Positions 9,027 to 17,993 of a stretch of DNA of 64,000 nucleotides are shown here, piece by piece (within the stretch, counting starts at the first letter, position 1; every line of letters starts with the position of its first letter). The stretch is taken from positions 25,049 to 89,048 of the forward strand of contig NZ_FUKO01000006.1 of the NCBI RefSeq assembly GCF_900163815.1, read 5' to 3'. Under the pieces are notes generated by a model. It was not told the origin of the DNA and did not search any database. It worked only from the letters and a program-made list of their open reading frames with translations. The DNA is from Microbacterium esteraromaticum (lineage in GTDB: Bacteria; Actinomycetota; Actinomycetes; Actinomycetales; Microbacteriaceae). Position numbers and translations under genes: made by a program.

Positions 9027-9929
9027 TCACGCGCGCGGGTGCGCCTGTCGATAACTGGCAGTGAGCCGCTCAGCGGAAACGTGTGTGTAGATCTGGGTGG
9101 TGCCCAGACTGGCGTGCCCGAGGATCTCCTGTACGGCGCGCAGGTCAGCGCCGCCGTCGAGAAGATGGGTGGCAGCAGAATGGCGCAGCGCGTGCGGTCC
9201 GACGTGCTCGGCGCCGATGGTGGGGCCCAGAATGCGCGCGACGACAGCGTAGACCGTGCGCGTCCCGATGCGAGCGCCTCGGGCGCCCAGGAACAGAGCG
9301 GGGGTTCTCTCCTCCCTGCGTGCCTGCAATGCGGGCCGGCCACGAGTCAGATATGCCCCGACAGCATCCGCCGCTGGTGCGCCGAACGGAACCACGCGTT
9401 CCTTGGCGCCTTTGCCGAGCACGCGAACCGTACGTCTGCGCAGATCGATGTCGTCGATGTCGATTCCGCACAGCTCGGAGACGCGCATCCCTGAGCCGTA
9501 GAGGAGCTCCAGCATCGCGTGATCACGCAGCACCGCCGGATCGCCTTCAGTCGTCTGCGCTCTCAGATCTTCGAGGAGCTGCCGCATGCCTTCTTGCGAC
9601 GCGACGACAGGAAGCGTCTTCGCGAGCTTCGGTGTGACCAGGCGCAGACTCGGATCGACATCGACGAGGTCAGCGTCCCGTGCCCAGGAGAAGAATGAGC
9701 GGACTGCTGCCGCCCGGCGTGCCATCGTCGACCGGGCGTCACCACGCTGCGTGGCCTGCCACAGCCAATTGCGCAGCGCCTCGAGGTCTACTTCGGCCAG
9801 TTCGATGTCACCGACGCTGCGGTGCAGGTCAGCGAGGTCGGAGCGATAGGCCCGCACGGTCGCTGGAGACAGCCTTCGCACCTGCTGTAGGTGCACCATG
9901 AAGGCGTCGGCCGCGTCCGAGTACTGCAT
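9027..9929 (-). CDS. xerC: Tyrosine recombinase XerC
   Basis: This 300-residue site-specific recombinase has the N-terminal SAM-like DNA-binding domain (residues 1-95) and a catalytic domain with all expected residues: R149 in GSGMRVSEL, K173 in LGKGAKER, H246 and R249 in GPHALRHS, H272 in LGH, and nucleophile Y281. Length and placement beside dprA match the actinobacterial chromosomal XerC, which resolves chromosome dimers at dif with XerD. It lies 88 bp downstream of dprA on the same strand. Confidence 0.92.
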   Translation of the reverse strand: MQYSDAADAFMVHLQQVRRLSPATVRAYRSDLADLHRSVGDIELAEVDLEALRNWLWQATQRGDARSTMARRAAAVRSFFSWARDADLVDVDPSLRLVTPKLAKTLPVVASQEGMRQLLEDLRAQTTEGDPAVLRDHAMLELLYGSGMRVSELCGIDIDDIDLRRRTVRVLGKGAKERVVPFGAPAADAVGAYLTRGRPALQARREERTPALFLGARGARIGTRTVYAVVARILGPTIGAEHVGPHALRHSAATHLLDGGADLRAVQEILGHASLGTTQIYTHVSAERLTASYRQAHPRA

Positions 9930-10016
9930 CCCTCCAGAATGCCCCGACTCTTGCTGCGATGCTCTCGACGCGCCGGTGCCATGATTCTGCTCCCGGTGTC
10001 GAGATCTCCCGTGGTC

Positions 10017-11192
10017 TCAAGGAGTGCGCTGCCACCCTCTTTCGTGCTGTGTCACAGCGCCGTCGAGGGCGAGCAGTCCGAGCAGGCTGCGCACGCGATC
10101 CATTGCCAGCCCGCTGCGCCGCGCCAGTTCCGCTGTCTCCCGGGGTGCGCGGGAGCTCAGCGCGTCCAACAGCCGGATCTGTTCGGGATCGGCCCGGACG
10201 GCAGCGGATGCCGGATCTGGTTGTTCGCCCCAGAGTTCGCGCACCTCCTGCGCATTCGTCACGCAGACAGCGTCGTACTCACGCAGCAGGCGGTGACAGC
10301 CGGCGGATGCAGCAGAGGTCACCGGACCCGGCACGGCACCGATCGGGCGCCCCAACGCTGCCGCATGCCCCGCAGTGTTCAGCGATCCGCTGCGCCATCC
10401 CGCTTCTACCACGACCGTCGCCATCCCCGAGGCGGCAATCAGACGGTTCCGCTGCAGAAATCGCCATTTGGTCGGAGCCCCGCCGCACGGCACCTCACTC
10501 ATCACGACCCCCGACGCGCGGATGCGGTCGAAGAGCTGCTGATGGCCGATCGGGTATGCACGATCGACGCCGCCCGCGAGGAAGGCTGCGGTCTTGCCGC
10601 CTGAGCCGAGCGCTGCCCGGTGCGCGGCACCATCGATCCCGTAGGCGCCGCCGGAGATGATGGTGGTCCCCGAGCTGGCAAGGTCTCCGGCTATCTCAGC
10701 AGCTACTGACTCGCCGTAGCCGGTCGCCGCACGCGCACCGACGATCGACGCCGTCGCCCCCTCATGCAGCACGCCGGGGTCGCCACGTGCCCACAGCACC
10801 TGCGGTGCGTGCGCGCCCAGATCATCGAGCCCCCTCGGCCAATCCTCGTCGTCGGGCAGCAGAATCTGGCCGCCGACTTCGCGGCACGACGACAGCGCTT
10901 CTTTGACCGCTTCCGCCTTGGCCCGCGGATGCCATCTCGATCGTGCATCAGCAAGAGCCCGTGGTGAGATCTCCTCAGGCACGAGCAATCCCGGTTCTCC
11001 CAGCGCGAGCTGGAGCGCAGCGACAGCGCCGTGCACGGCGATCAGAGCTCCGGCGACCCCGTCGCCCGGCTCAAGAAGCACCGACCAGGCTGCGCGCGCA
11101 ACCACTTCACCGGGGTCGGCGTCTGGCCGAAGCTGCTCTGCGGCAGACCGAAGCTGCGGTGCGTCGATGATCGAACGCGCGTCAATGTTCAT
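10017..11192 (-). CDS. dprA: DNA processing protein DprA
   Basis: DprA loads RecA on incoming single-stranded DNA during transformation. The 391-residue protein carries the Rossmann-like core: SIVGARAATGYGESVA, SGGAYGIDGAAHRAAL, FLAGGVDRAYP, then SEVPCGGAPTKWRFLQRNRL, and ends with a winged-helix-like domain (LLDALSSRAPRETAELARRS). Its ATG at 11192 overlaps the comM stop (ATGA), so translation is coupled. The usual actinobacterial dprA is this length; no other competence genes are in the window. Confidence 0.93.
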   Translation of the reverse strand: MNIDARSIIDAPQLRSAAEQLRPDADPGEVVARAAWSVLLEPGDGVAGALIAVHGAVAALQLALGEPGLLVPEEISPRALADARSRWHPRAKAEAVKEALSSCREVGGQILLPDDEDWPRGLDDLGAHAPQVLWARGDPGVLHEGATASIVGARAATGYGESVAAEIAGDLASSGTTIISGGAYGIDGAAHRAALGSGGKTAAFLAGGVDRAYPIGHQQLFDRIRASGVVMSEVPCGGAPTKWRFLQRNRLIAASGMATVVVEAGWRSGSLNTAGHAAALGRPIGAVPGPVTSAASAGCHRLLREYDAVCVTNAQEVRELWGEQPDPASAAVRADPEQIRLLDALSSRAPRETAELARRSGLAMDRVRSLLGLLALDGAVTQHERGWQRTP

Positions 11193-12718
11193 CCCAACAG
11201 TCCTTTCTTGAGGAAGAGCGCGCGTCCGAGTTCCTCGAGACCTGGCGCGCCGCACCCGGATATGTCTGCCAGCGTCCACGCGATTCGGAGCACCCGGTCG
11301 TAGGCCCGCAGGGTGACCGTTCCGCGCTCGAGTGCCCTGTCCAGGGGTGCGCGAACGTTCGGTGCGAGCCGGAGAGCTCCCTGCCGCAGTCGTTCACCGG
11401 GGACGTCTCCGTTGACGCGCCAGGGACTCCCCCGCCATCGCTCGGCCGCAGTGGCACGAGCATCCAGCACCCGAGCACGCGCGACGTCAGACGTCGTCGC
11501 CGAGCGCTCTCCAGACGTCGCCCGGGAAGCGGCGACTCTGGCAACCTGCAGATCGATGTCGATCCGATCCCGCAGCGGGCCAGACAGCCGGGCAGCGTAC
11601 CGACGAATCGCCATTGGCGGACAGGTGCATTCAGCGCCCCGCACCCCATAGTTCCCGCAGGGGCACGGGTTCATCGCGAGCACCAGTTGGAACCGCGCCG
11701 GGAAACTCGCGACGAATCCGGCGCGGTGAACCTCGATGCGTCCCGACTCCAGTGGCTGACGCAGCGCATCCAGCGCCACGCGCTGGAACTCCGGAGTCTC
11801 GTCGAGAAAGAGAACGCCGCGATGTGCTCGGACGATCGCCCCGGGGCGCACAACTCGCGACCCTCCGCCGACAAGTGCGATGGCGGAGGCACTGTGATGC
11901 GGTGCCTCAAAGGGAGCAATCGGTTCGAGGCGGGTCACCGCTTCCCCCGCGAGAGATCGGATCGCTGCCACTTCCAATGCTTGCGCGTCATCGAGCCGCG
12001 GGAGAATGCCGGGCAGCCTGCGTGCCAGCATCGTCTTGCCCGCGCCCGGTGGACCGCTCAGCATCATGTGATGTCCTCCAGCCGCTGCCGTGATCAGCGC
12101 GTCCACTGCTTCGTCCTGCCCCACGACATCCGCGAGATCCAGCAGGTCAGCGTCGGCCCGTTCGACTGTCGGCACCGCGACAGGTTCGACGTCGACGACC
12201 TCGACCTCCGCCCCGTGCGCGGCAGCCACCTCCGCCAAGGAGGCGGCAGCACGCACCTCGAGGCCGGGGACGAGCTGTGCCTCGGCCGCGTTTGCATGCG
12301 GCACGACGACACGCCGAAACCCTGCTCGCGCCGCCGCGTACACGGCGGGGAGCACTCCCGGCACCGGGCGCATACGCCCATCCAGACCCAACTCGCCGAT
12401 GTGCACCGTGGCGCGGATCGATTCCATCGACACCGAACCAGCCGCCGCGAGGGTGGCGACGGCGATGCTCAGATCGAACCCCGACCCGTGCTTGGGCAGA
12501 CTCGCTGGCGACAGATTCACGGTCAAGCGCCGCCGCGGCATGTCCAGGCCGGAGTTGCTGCAGGCGTTGCGCACCCGCTGCACCGCCTCACCGAGAGCCT
12601 TATCGGGCAGACCGATGATGCGGAACTCCGGCGTCTGATTCGAGTAGTCGGCTTCTACCTCGACCAGGTGACCGTCGACGCCCGTCAACGCGACTGCCCA
12701 GGTGCGCGCAGTGGTCAC
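11189..12718 (-). CDS. comM: ComM/YifB-type Mg-chelatase-like AAA+ ATPase
   Basis: The 509-residue protein has an N-terminal ChlI-like protease-fold domain (residues 5-170, with RIIGLPDKALGEAVQRVRNA), Walker A GPPGAGKT at 222-229, Walker B-type LFLDETPEF and the C-terminal Mg-chelatase segment DRIDIDLQVARV. ComM-like helicases promote branch migration in transformation. The start is GTG 12718, overlapping the yraN TGA (GTGA); a longer frame upstream lies within yraN and is not family-like. Confidence 0.92.
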   Translation of the reverse strand: MTTARTWAVALTGVDGHLVEVEADYSNQTPEFRIIGLPDKALGEAVQRVRNACSNSGLDMPRRRLTVNLSPASLPKHGSGFDLSIAVATLAAAGSVSMESIRATVHIGELGLDGRMRPVPGVLPAVYAAARAGFRRVVVPHANAAEAQLVPGLEVRAAASLAEVAAAHGAEVEVVDVEPVAVPTVERADADLLDLADVVGQDEAVDALITAAAGGHHMMLSGPPGAGKTMLARRLPGILPRLDDAQALEVAAIRSLAGEAVTRLEPIAPFEAPHHSASAIALVGGGSRVVRPGAIVRAHRGVLFLDETPEFQRVALDALRQPLESGRIEVHRAGFVASFPARFQLVLAMNPCPCGNYGVRGAECTCPPMAIRRYAARLSGPLRDRIDIDLQVARVAASRATSGERSATTSDVARARVLDARATAAERWRGSPWRVNGDVPGERLRQGALRLAPNVRAPLDRALERGTVTLRAYDRVLRIAWTLADISGCGAPGLEELGRALFLKKGLLG

Positions 12719-13077
12719 AGCAGATCCTCGAGGTGCTCGAGCTGCGCCGTCGCAGCATCCGCTCCGACAAGGCCGACCGCGTGGAGGCGGATCGGTCGTC
12801 GACGGGCGGTCTCGGGATGCGCCTCTGCCCACGCGAAAGCGAGCCGCCACAGCCGACGGCGCTTGTTCTCATCGATGGCTTCGAACGGGTGGCCGAAGGC
12901 CTCGGAGCTTCGTGTTTTGACCTCGACGACGCACAATGTCTCGTCGCGCATGGCCACGATGTCGATCTCGCCCTGTGCACACCGCCAGTTGCGGTCGAGA
13001 ATCGCATACCCCTGCGATCTCAGATGCTCAGCGGCGCGTTCTTCGCCGGCCCTGCCGAAGTCGTCTTTTGCTGCCAT
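12715..13077 (-). CDS. YraN/UPF0102 family endonuclease-like protein
   Basis: The 120-residue protein has the restriction-endonuclease-like core of UPF0102: GEERAAEHLRSQGYAILDRN, then GEIDIVAMRDETLCVVEVKT with the D-ExK metal site. The biochemical role of the family is not settled. It is coupled to comM by a GTGA overlap and sits in the standard rnhB-DUF2469-yraN-comM-dprA series. Confidence 0.9.
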   Translation of the reverse strand: MAAKDDFGRAGEERAAEHLRSQGYAILDRNWRCAQGEIDIVAMRDETLCVVEVKTRSSEAFGHPFEAIDENKRRRLWRLAFAWAEAHPETARRRPIRLHAVGLVGADAATAQLEHLEDLL

Positions 13078-13173
13078 GGAGACAGCCTCGCGCCCGACGG
13101 AGACCGTCCAAGTGCGCTATTCCAGCGATTGTGGACAGCACATCCGAATCACCGGATTGTGAGTTTCAATGAC

Positions 13174-13500
13174 CTACTTGCCGTCCAGTGACAGCTCGTC
13201 GGGAAGCTCGAATTCCCGGCGCTGGAGTTCCTCGACGTTGACATCCTTGAACGTCAGCACGCGCACGGCCTTGACGAAACGGTCGGCCCGGTAGATGTCC
13301 CACACCCACACGTCGGTCATCGAGATCTCGAAGTAGAAGTCGTGCTCGGTGTCGCGCCGTACGACGTTCACCTCATTGGCGAGGTAGAAGCGTCGCTCGG
13401 TCTCGACCACATATTGGAACTGCGACACGACATCCCGATACTCGCGGAACAGCGCGAGCTCGAGTTCGCGGTCATAGTCGTCGAAGGCGTCCTCATCCAT
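13174..13500 (-). CDS. DUF2469 domain-containing protein
   Basis: This 108-residue acidic protein (MDEDAFDDYDRELELALFRE at the start, then YVVETERRFYLANEV and WVWDIYRADRFVKAVRVLTF) matches the small DUF2469 family, almost confined to Actinobacteria and always found between rnhB and yraN. No function is assigned. It lies 59 bp after rnhB and 97 bp before yraN. Confidence 0.9.
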   Translation of the reverse strand: MDEDAFDDYDRELELALFREYRDVVSQFQYVVETERRFYLANEVNVVRRDTEHDFYFEISMTDVWVWDIYRADRFVKAVRVLTFKDVNVEELQRREFELPDELSLDGK

Positions 13501-13558
13501 AGTGACACCATCCTATGAGCACCCGAGGTGGAACGGACATTCCGCCGATCGCGGTCAC

Positions 13559-14218
13559 TCAGAATAGGGTCGGCACACCAGCGATCGCCCATGATGAGCG
13601 ATGCAGCGGCGAGAGTCCGACCTCGCGAATGGCTTGTCGGTGCTCGGCACTCGCGTAGCCCTTGTTGCGATCCCATTGATATGCCGGATGCTCGGGATGC
13701 AGCGACGCCATCAACTCGTCTCTGGCAACCTTCGCGATCACTGAAGCCACCGACACGGAGGCGCAGTCGCGGTCTCCTTTGATCACCGGACGCACGGTCA
13801 GCGGCACCGGATGCACCTTGGACACGTAGTCATGGTTGCCGTCCAGGATCACGAGGGTCCGCTCCAGGGGCACGCCCTGATCGACCACCGCCTGCACGGC
13901 ACGGGAGGCCGCCAGGCCCAGTGCGCGCATGATGCCCACGGCATCGACCTCGGCTGCGCTGGCCCACCCGACGCCCGTGGTCGGCACCCACTGCCGCGCG
14001 CGTTCGGCGATGCTCGAGCGACGCTTCTCGGCGATCAACTTCGAATCGCGCAGCCCCTCGGGCACACCCCGGCGGGCTCCGGCAGCATCCATCACCGCAG
14101 CTCCGACCGCTACCGGGCCCGCGAGCGCACCGCGACCGACCTCATCGAGTGAGATGAGCAGATCGTATTCCTTGAGCATCCGTCGCTCGAAAGTCAGGGT
14201 CGGCGCGACGACGGTCAT
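13559..14218 (-). CDS. rnhB: Ribonuclease HII
   Basis: RNase HII removes ribonucleotides from DNA. The 219-residue protein shows the acidic catalytic motifs: ISLDEVGRGALAGPVAVGA (Asp-Glu), LILDGNHDY-like VILDGNHDYVSK, and KGDRDCASVSVASVIAKVARD. The ATG at 14218 overlaps the lepB stop (ATGA), so the two are coupled. Confidence 0.95.
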   Translation of the reverse strand: MTVVAPTLTFERRMLKEYDLLISLDEVGRGALAGPVAVGAAVMDAAGARRGVPEGLRDSKLIAEKRRSSIAERARQWVPTTGVGWASAAEVDAVGIMRALGLAASRAVQAVVDQGVPLERTLVILDGNHDYVSKVHPVPLTVRPVIKGDRDCASVSVASVIAKVARDELMASLHPEHPAYQWDRNKGYASAEHRQAIREVGLSPLHRSSWAIAGVPTLF

Positions 14219-14937
14219 TTCGGCTCCGGTACCGCCCGGTAGACCTCGTCGTGGGTGTCGATCAAGCCGAGTCGGTCCAGCGGCCAGGTCGTCAGAAACG
14301 CACGGCCGACCACGTTCTCGAGGGGCACGAATCCGCCGCCCGGGAGCTCCTGGTGCGCGCGGGAATCCTGCGAACGATCGCGGTTGTCTCCCATCACCCA
14401 GATCGAGTTCTCCGGCACGGTGACATCGAAATCGGTATTGGATGCTGCGGTATCGCCCTCAGGGAGGTTCAGGTAAGAGAGCTCATCGATCGGCGAGCCG
14501 TTGAGGGTGATCTGACTGAGAGCGTTGCAGCAGACCACGTGGTCACCCGGCATGCCGATGATGCGCTTGACCAGGTGATCCTGTGCGTCAGAGGTAGAGA
14601 TGCCGACGAAGGTGAGCACCCAGTCGATCGCTTCGATGAGCATGGGTCGCGCAGGAGTCTGCGGCGCGGGCGGAAGCCAGCCGCCGGGGTCCTGGAAGAC
14701 GACGACATCGCCGTGATCGTAACCCGTCCAGCGCGGAGTCAGTTCGTCGACGAGGATGCGGTCGTTGACCAAGAGGGTCCGCTCCATAGAGCCGGAGGGG
14801 ATGTAGAACGAGCGGACGATGAAGGTCTTCACGACGAACGAGACCAGGGCCGCGATGAGGATGATGATCAGCACATCCCGCAGGAACACCAGCACTCCCC
14901 TGCGCCGGTGCGGCTGCTCTGCGGCTTCGGCGGTCAT
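14215..14937 (-). CDS. lepB: Signal peptidase I
   Basis: LepB removes signal peptides on the outer face of the membrane. The 240-residue protein has one N-terminal membrane helix (about residues 19-42), catalytic Ser50 in IPSGSMERTL and the general-base Lys124 in HLVKRIIGMPGDHV, plus the late GDNRDRSQDSR box. ATG 14937 is preceded by GAGGAG at good spacing, so two in-frame ATGs further upstream are not needed. It leads the lepB-rnhB pair downstream of rplS. Confidence 0.95.
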   Translation of the reverse strand: MTAEAAEQPHRRRGVLVFLRDVLIIILIAALVSFVVKTFIVRSFYIPSGSMERTLLVNDRILVDELTPRWTGYDHGDVVVFQDPGGWLPPAPQTPARPMLIEAIDWVLTFVGISTSDAQDHLVKRIIGMPGDHVVCCNALSQITLNGSPIDELSYLNLPEGDTAASNTDFDVTVPENSIWVMGDNRDRSQDSRAHQELPGGGFVPLENVVGRAFLTTWPLDRLGLIDTHDEVYRAVPEPK

Positions 14938-15009
14938 GTGGCTCCTCATCATCAAGCGCGCCGCGCGAAGACGGCAGATACAAGCGTCGCACACCGACGC
15001 AGGAACGAC

Positions 15010-15040
15010 AGAACCCCGAGACGATGTGTCTCGGGGTTCT
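15010..15040 (-). terminator. Hairpin terminator after rplS
   Basis: A perfect 13-bp GC-rich stem (15010-15022 with 15028-15040) with a 5-nt loop lies 17 nt beyond the rplS stop. No U-tract follows, as is common in high-GC genomes. It probably isolates rplS from lepB. Confidence 0.75.
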
Positions 15041-15057
15041 GCGAAAGAAGAGGTGCG

Positions 15058-15402
15058 TCAGCCGCGCTTCTCCTTGATCTTGGCCTTCTTGCCACGGAGG
15101 TTGCGCAGGTAGTACAGCTTGGCGCGACGGACGTCACCGCGGGTGACGATCTCGATGCGCTCGATGATCGGCGAGTGCACGGGGAAGGTGCGCTCGACGC
15201 CGACCTGGAAGCTGATCTTGCGGACGGTGAAGGTCTCGCGGACGCTGTCACCCTGGCGACCGATGACGACGCCCTGGAACACCTGGACACGCGAGCGCGT
15301 TCCTTCGGTGATGTTCACGTGCACCTTGACGGTGTCACCGGGGTTGAAGGCAGGAATATCGGAACGGAGGGAAGCCGCGTCAACGGCATCGAGGATCTGC
15401 AT
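15058..15402 (-). CDS. rplS: 50S ribosomal protein L19
   Basis: The 114-residue protein ([20 protein letters not shown] at the start, [20 protein letters not shown], ending [13 protein letters not shown]) is a standard L19, sitting at the 30S-50S interface. The start at 15402 is fixed by homology, with AGAGAGAGAC upstream. It is monocistronic by its position between a promoter and a hairpin terminator. Confidence 0.97.
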   Translation of the reverse strand: MQILDAVDAASLRSDIPAFNPGDTVKVHVNITEGTRSRVQVFQGVVIGRQGDSVRETFTVRKISFQVGVERTFPVHSPIIERIEIVTRGDVRRAKLYYLRNLRGKKAKIKEKRG

Positions 15403-15545
15403 GATCGTCTCTCTCTGCACTCGCCACAGGTCGGGTGCATGAATTGAAGGATTAAGAAATGTGTGTGCTGAGCGGCACGCGAGGCGTCCGCAGGCTCCCC
15501 TGAGGCAGAACCGATTACGGCACAAACATCTATTCTGCCACGGAT
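15403..15545 (-). promoter_or_regulatory. rplS leader and promoter
   Basis: A CAGAAT -10 box (15532-15537, minus strand, within TGGCAGAATAGATG) with TTGGTG 18 nt upstream gives a leader of about 120 nt. The same TGGCAGAATAGANG string lies before rpsP, so the two ribosomal promoters are alike. No strong secondary structure was seen in this leader. Confidence 0.45.
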
Positions 15546-15581
15546 GGGGCCTGCGCACCAAAATGCGGCGGCGTTGGAAAC

Positions 15582-16097
15582 TCAGTCCCCGGAGCGGCTT
15601 TCCTCGATGATGATCACTCCGGGCGCTTGTCGCGGGTCGGCTGTCGCATCGGCCCGCGGGATCGATGACCACGTGATCGTCTCGCGCAAGCGCGCGCCGC
15701 TGCCCCGCGCCTCGCTCCAGAGCTGCGAGAGCTGCAGCCAGAACAGGCCGATCGCGACGATGATCGCGGCCGTCAGCAACCACGGGAACGCCCCATCGAG
15801 GAAGCATCCCACCGAGATCGTGAGTGCGTGCCACAGCGCGAAGCCGCCGACGTCCCACCAGGAAACCGCGCGTTCTGCGCGCACAGACGGGCGCGACCGG
15901 GTGAGCAGAGTCAGCACCAGTTGCCCGACGAATACCGCGGGGACGGCCATCAGCAGCACCCACAGCAGCCCCCAACCGCTCTGGCCGAAGATCGCCCAGC
16001 CGGCGATCATCCACAGAGGCAGAACAAAGGCTGCCGGCAGAAGCCAGCGGAAAAATGCCTGTCGCAACCACATATCTCGATCGTACGTCGCAGACAT
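15582..16097 (-). CDS. Small integral membrane protein, unknown
   Basis: The 171-residue protein has about four hydrophobic helices (around residues 13-32, 39-62, 80-98 and 103-122), Trp-rich in the first half, and a hydrophilic C-terminal tail of ~45 residues ending in an acidic segment. I do not recognise a named family. It is transcribed divergently from map, and the 82 bp between their starts must hold both promoters. Confidence 0.6.
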   Translation of the reverse strand: MSATYDRDMWLRQAFFRWLLPAAFVLPLWMIAGWAIFGQSGWGLLWVLLMAVPAVFVGQLVLTLLTRSRPSVRAERAVSWWDVGGFALWHALTISVGCFLDGAFPWLLTAAIIVAIGLFWLQLSQLWSEARGSGARLRETITWSSIPRADATADPRQAPGVIIIEESRSGD

Positions 16098-16178
16098 TCG
16101 TCGTAGGCCTGCTGTTCGCTGTGAGCATCCGGACAGCAGGAATCGGAGAGAATGGATGCTGACGAGAGGATCTTCCCC

Positions 16179-16961
16179 ATGATCGAACTGCGCACACCCG
16201 CCGAGATCCACGAGATGCGTGCCGCCGGCCGCTTCGTCGCCGAGACCCTGGCAACGCTGCGTGACGAGACGAAGGTGGGTACGAACCTGCTGTCGATCGA
16301 CGCCCGCGCGCATGACCTGATTCGCAAGGCCGGCGCGGAATCCTGCTACATCGACTACGCGCCCTCCTTCGGCAACGGCCCCTTCGGCAAGGTCATCTGC
16401 ACGTCGATCAACGATGCCGTGCTGCACGGACTCCCCCACGACTACGTCCTTCGCGACGGCGACCTGGTGTCGCTCGACTTCGCCGTTTCCGTTGACGGCT
16501 GGGTCTCCGACTCCGCCCTCTCCTTTGTGGTCGGCTCCGCTCGGGAAGAGGACCTGCGTCTGATCGACACCACCGAGCGCGCGCTGGAAGCAGCGATCGC
16601 CGCCGCTGTGATCGGCAACCGGATCGGTGATATCTCCGCATCGATCGCCGCCGTCTCTCATGGTGAGGGCTATTCGATCAACACCGACTTCGGTGGCCAT
16701 GGCGTCGGTCGCATCATGCACGGTGATCCGCACATCCCCAACGACGGCCGCGCCGGACGAGGCTTCCCCCTGCGTGAGGGTCTGGTCTTCGCGCTTGAGC
16801 CGTGGCTGCTGGCGACGACCGATGAGCTCAGGACCGATGCAGACGGGTGGACGCTGCGAAGCGCCGACGGCTCGCGCGGTTCGCACTCGGAGCACACCGT
16901 CGCAGTCACCGCGGATGGTCCGATCATCCTCACCGACCGGTCATTCCTCGGCGTCGACTAA
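16179..16961 (+). CDS. map: Type I methionine aminopeptidase
   Basis: MAP removes N-terminal Met from new proteins. The 260-residue protein has the five metal ligands in order: His in [18 protein letters not shown], Asp in [17 protein letters not shown], His in [17 protein letters not shown], Glu in FALEPWLLA and Glu in SEHTVAVT. It has no N-terminal zinc finger. ATG 16179 was chosen because GAGAGGA lies 8 nt upstream and residues [10 protein letters not shown] align with the family; ATG 16152 is possible. The gene's 3' side abuts a palindromic repeat. Confidence 0.93.
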   Translation: MIELRTPAEIHEMRAAGRFVAETLATLRDETKVGTNLLSIDARAHDLIRKAGAESCYIDYAPSFGNGPFGKVICTSINDAVLHGLPHDYVLRDGDLVSLDFAVSVDGWVSDSALSFVVGSAREEDLRLIDTTERALEAAIAAAVIGNRIGDISASIAAVSHGEGYSINTDFGGHGVGRIMHGDPHIPNDGRAGRGFPLREGLVFALEPWLLATTDELRTDADGWTLRSADGSRGSHSEHTVAVTADGPIILTDRSFLGVD

Positions 16962-16994
16962 ACGTTCGCCGGCTCACCCAGGTGCGGCGGCTCC

Positions 16995-17085
16995 CGGCAT
17001 CCGTTCACGGAGAACAGGAGATTTGTCGAGGTCAGGACGTTTGCCGCCGATACTGTCCTGTTCTGGCCGAATGTCCTGTTCTCGA
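16995..17085. repeat. Intergenic palindromic repeat, copy A
   Basis: This ~90-nt element has a left border cggcatccgttcac, then arms of about 30 nt (from 17010 and to 17083) that form an imperfect inverted repeat: GAGAACAGGA at the left end and TCCTGTTCTC at the right end are exact complements. A second copy lies at 17883-17972 in the same orientation. It lies between the 3' ends of map and the methyltransferase gene. Confidence 0.75.
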
Positions 17086-17098
17086 GTCCTGGCGCGGG

Positions 17099-17839
17099 TC
17101 AGTCAACAGCGCGATAGACGAACACGTCAGTGATCTGCGGAAGGTCGAATTCGTCGCGGCCTGCCGTAGCCGCATCGGTGTCGAGAATGTGCTCGACCTC
17201 CGCCACCATGCGGGCACGATCGGTATCGGATGCCGCGATGAACGTGCTCACGGTGAGCCAGCGGGCGATGTAGTCGGCCCGGGTGATGCACTCCCGCCAC
17301 GGAATCTCCTGGTGGACCGGCTCGCTGAATCCGGGAAGCAGCTCCTGCGCGGCGTTCGACACCGGCATCTCATCGCTCAGCCAGGGGTGGGCGACGCGCG
17401 CGCAGGCGCGATCCCAGGTGCAGCCCGGGTCGGCACGGTTCCAGAGCAGCCCGAGCGTTCCACCGGAGACGAGGACGCGCCGAATCTCGGTGCACGCAGG
17501 TTCACGGTCGAACCAGTGGAACGCCTGCGCGACCGTCACGACATCGACCGTGGCATCCGCCAACGGAATGCGCTCAGCCGTGCCGACATGCGTCTCGACC
17601 ACGGTCATCTTCGTCTGCAGCACGGCGAGCATCTGCTCGGAGGGCTCCACGGCGATCAGTCGCCCGGCTCGTCCCACCAGCCGTTCGGTGAACTTGCCTG
17701 TTCCTGCCCCGAGGTCGAGGACCGCCCCGACTGGTCTCGGCACGATCAGATCGGCGGCGGCATCCGGGAATCCGGGCCGGAACCTGTCGTAGTCCTCGCC
17801 AGCATTGAGGAAAGACTCCGCCAGCGTTTCATCGACCAT
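17099..17839 (-). CDS. Class I SAM-dependent methyltransferase
   Basis: The 246-residue protein has the SAM-binding motif I VLDLGAGTGKFTERLV (residues ~40-55), acidic loop EPSEQM, motif at ADATVDVVTVAQAFHWF and the late LLWNRADPG, placing it in the UbiE/Methyltransf_11 group of small-molecule methyltransferases. The substrate is unknown. TAGCGT (17846-17851) lies 6 nt before the ATG, so it is probably leaderless with its own promoter. It is framed on both sides by the same palindromic repeat and interrupts map and trmD. Confidence 0.8.
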   Translation of the reverse strand: MVDETLAESFLNAGEDYDRFRPGFPDAAADLIVPRPVGAVLDLGAGTGKFTERLVGRAGRLIAVEPSEQMLAVLQTKMTVVETHVGTAERIPLADATVDVVTVAQAFHWFDREPACTEIRRVLVSGGTLGLLWNRADPGCTWDRACARVAHPWLSDEMPVSNAAQELLPGFSEPVHQEIPWRECITRADYIARWLTVSTFIAASDTDRARMVAEVEHILDTDAATAGRDEFDLPQITDVFVYRAVD

Positions 17840-17882
17840 GCGTCCACGCTACCGGGCGGACGCCCGGCAGCGTGCCAGCGAC

Positions 17883-17972
17883 CGGCATCCGCTCACCGGC
17901 AACAGGAGATTCGCCGAGAACAGGATGTTCTCGTTGGAATCGTCCTGTTTTCGCCGGATCTCCTGGTCTCGA
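17883..17972. repeat. Intergenic palindromic repeat, copy B
   Basis: This copy shares with copy A the left border cggcatccg-tcac and the palindrome layout. Left arm caacaggagattcgccgaga and right arm (reverse complement) accaggagatccggcgaaaa are near-identical. It lies 21 nt beyond the trmD stop and 43 nt upstream of the methyltransferase start, so it could end trmD transcripts. Confidence 0.75.
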
Positions 17973-17993
17973 TCAGGCCGAGAACCGCTGGCG

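Noticed and set aside
16995..17972. Repeat pair as insertion-sequence ends
   Set aside because: No transposase is present between or beside them, and the enclosed gene is a methyltransferase. Terminal inverted-repeat form is not seen, as the copies are direct.
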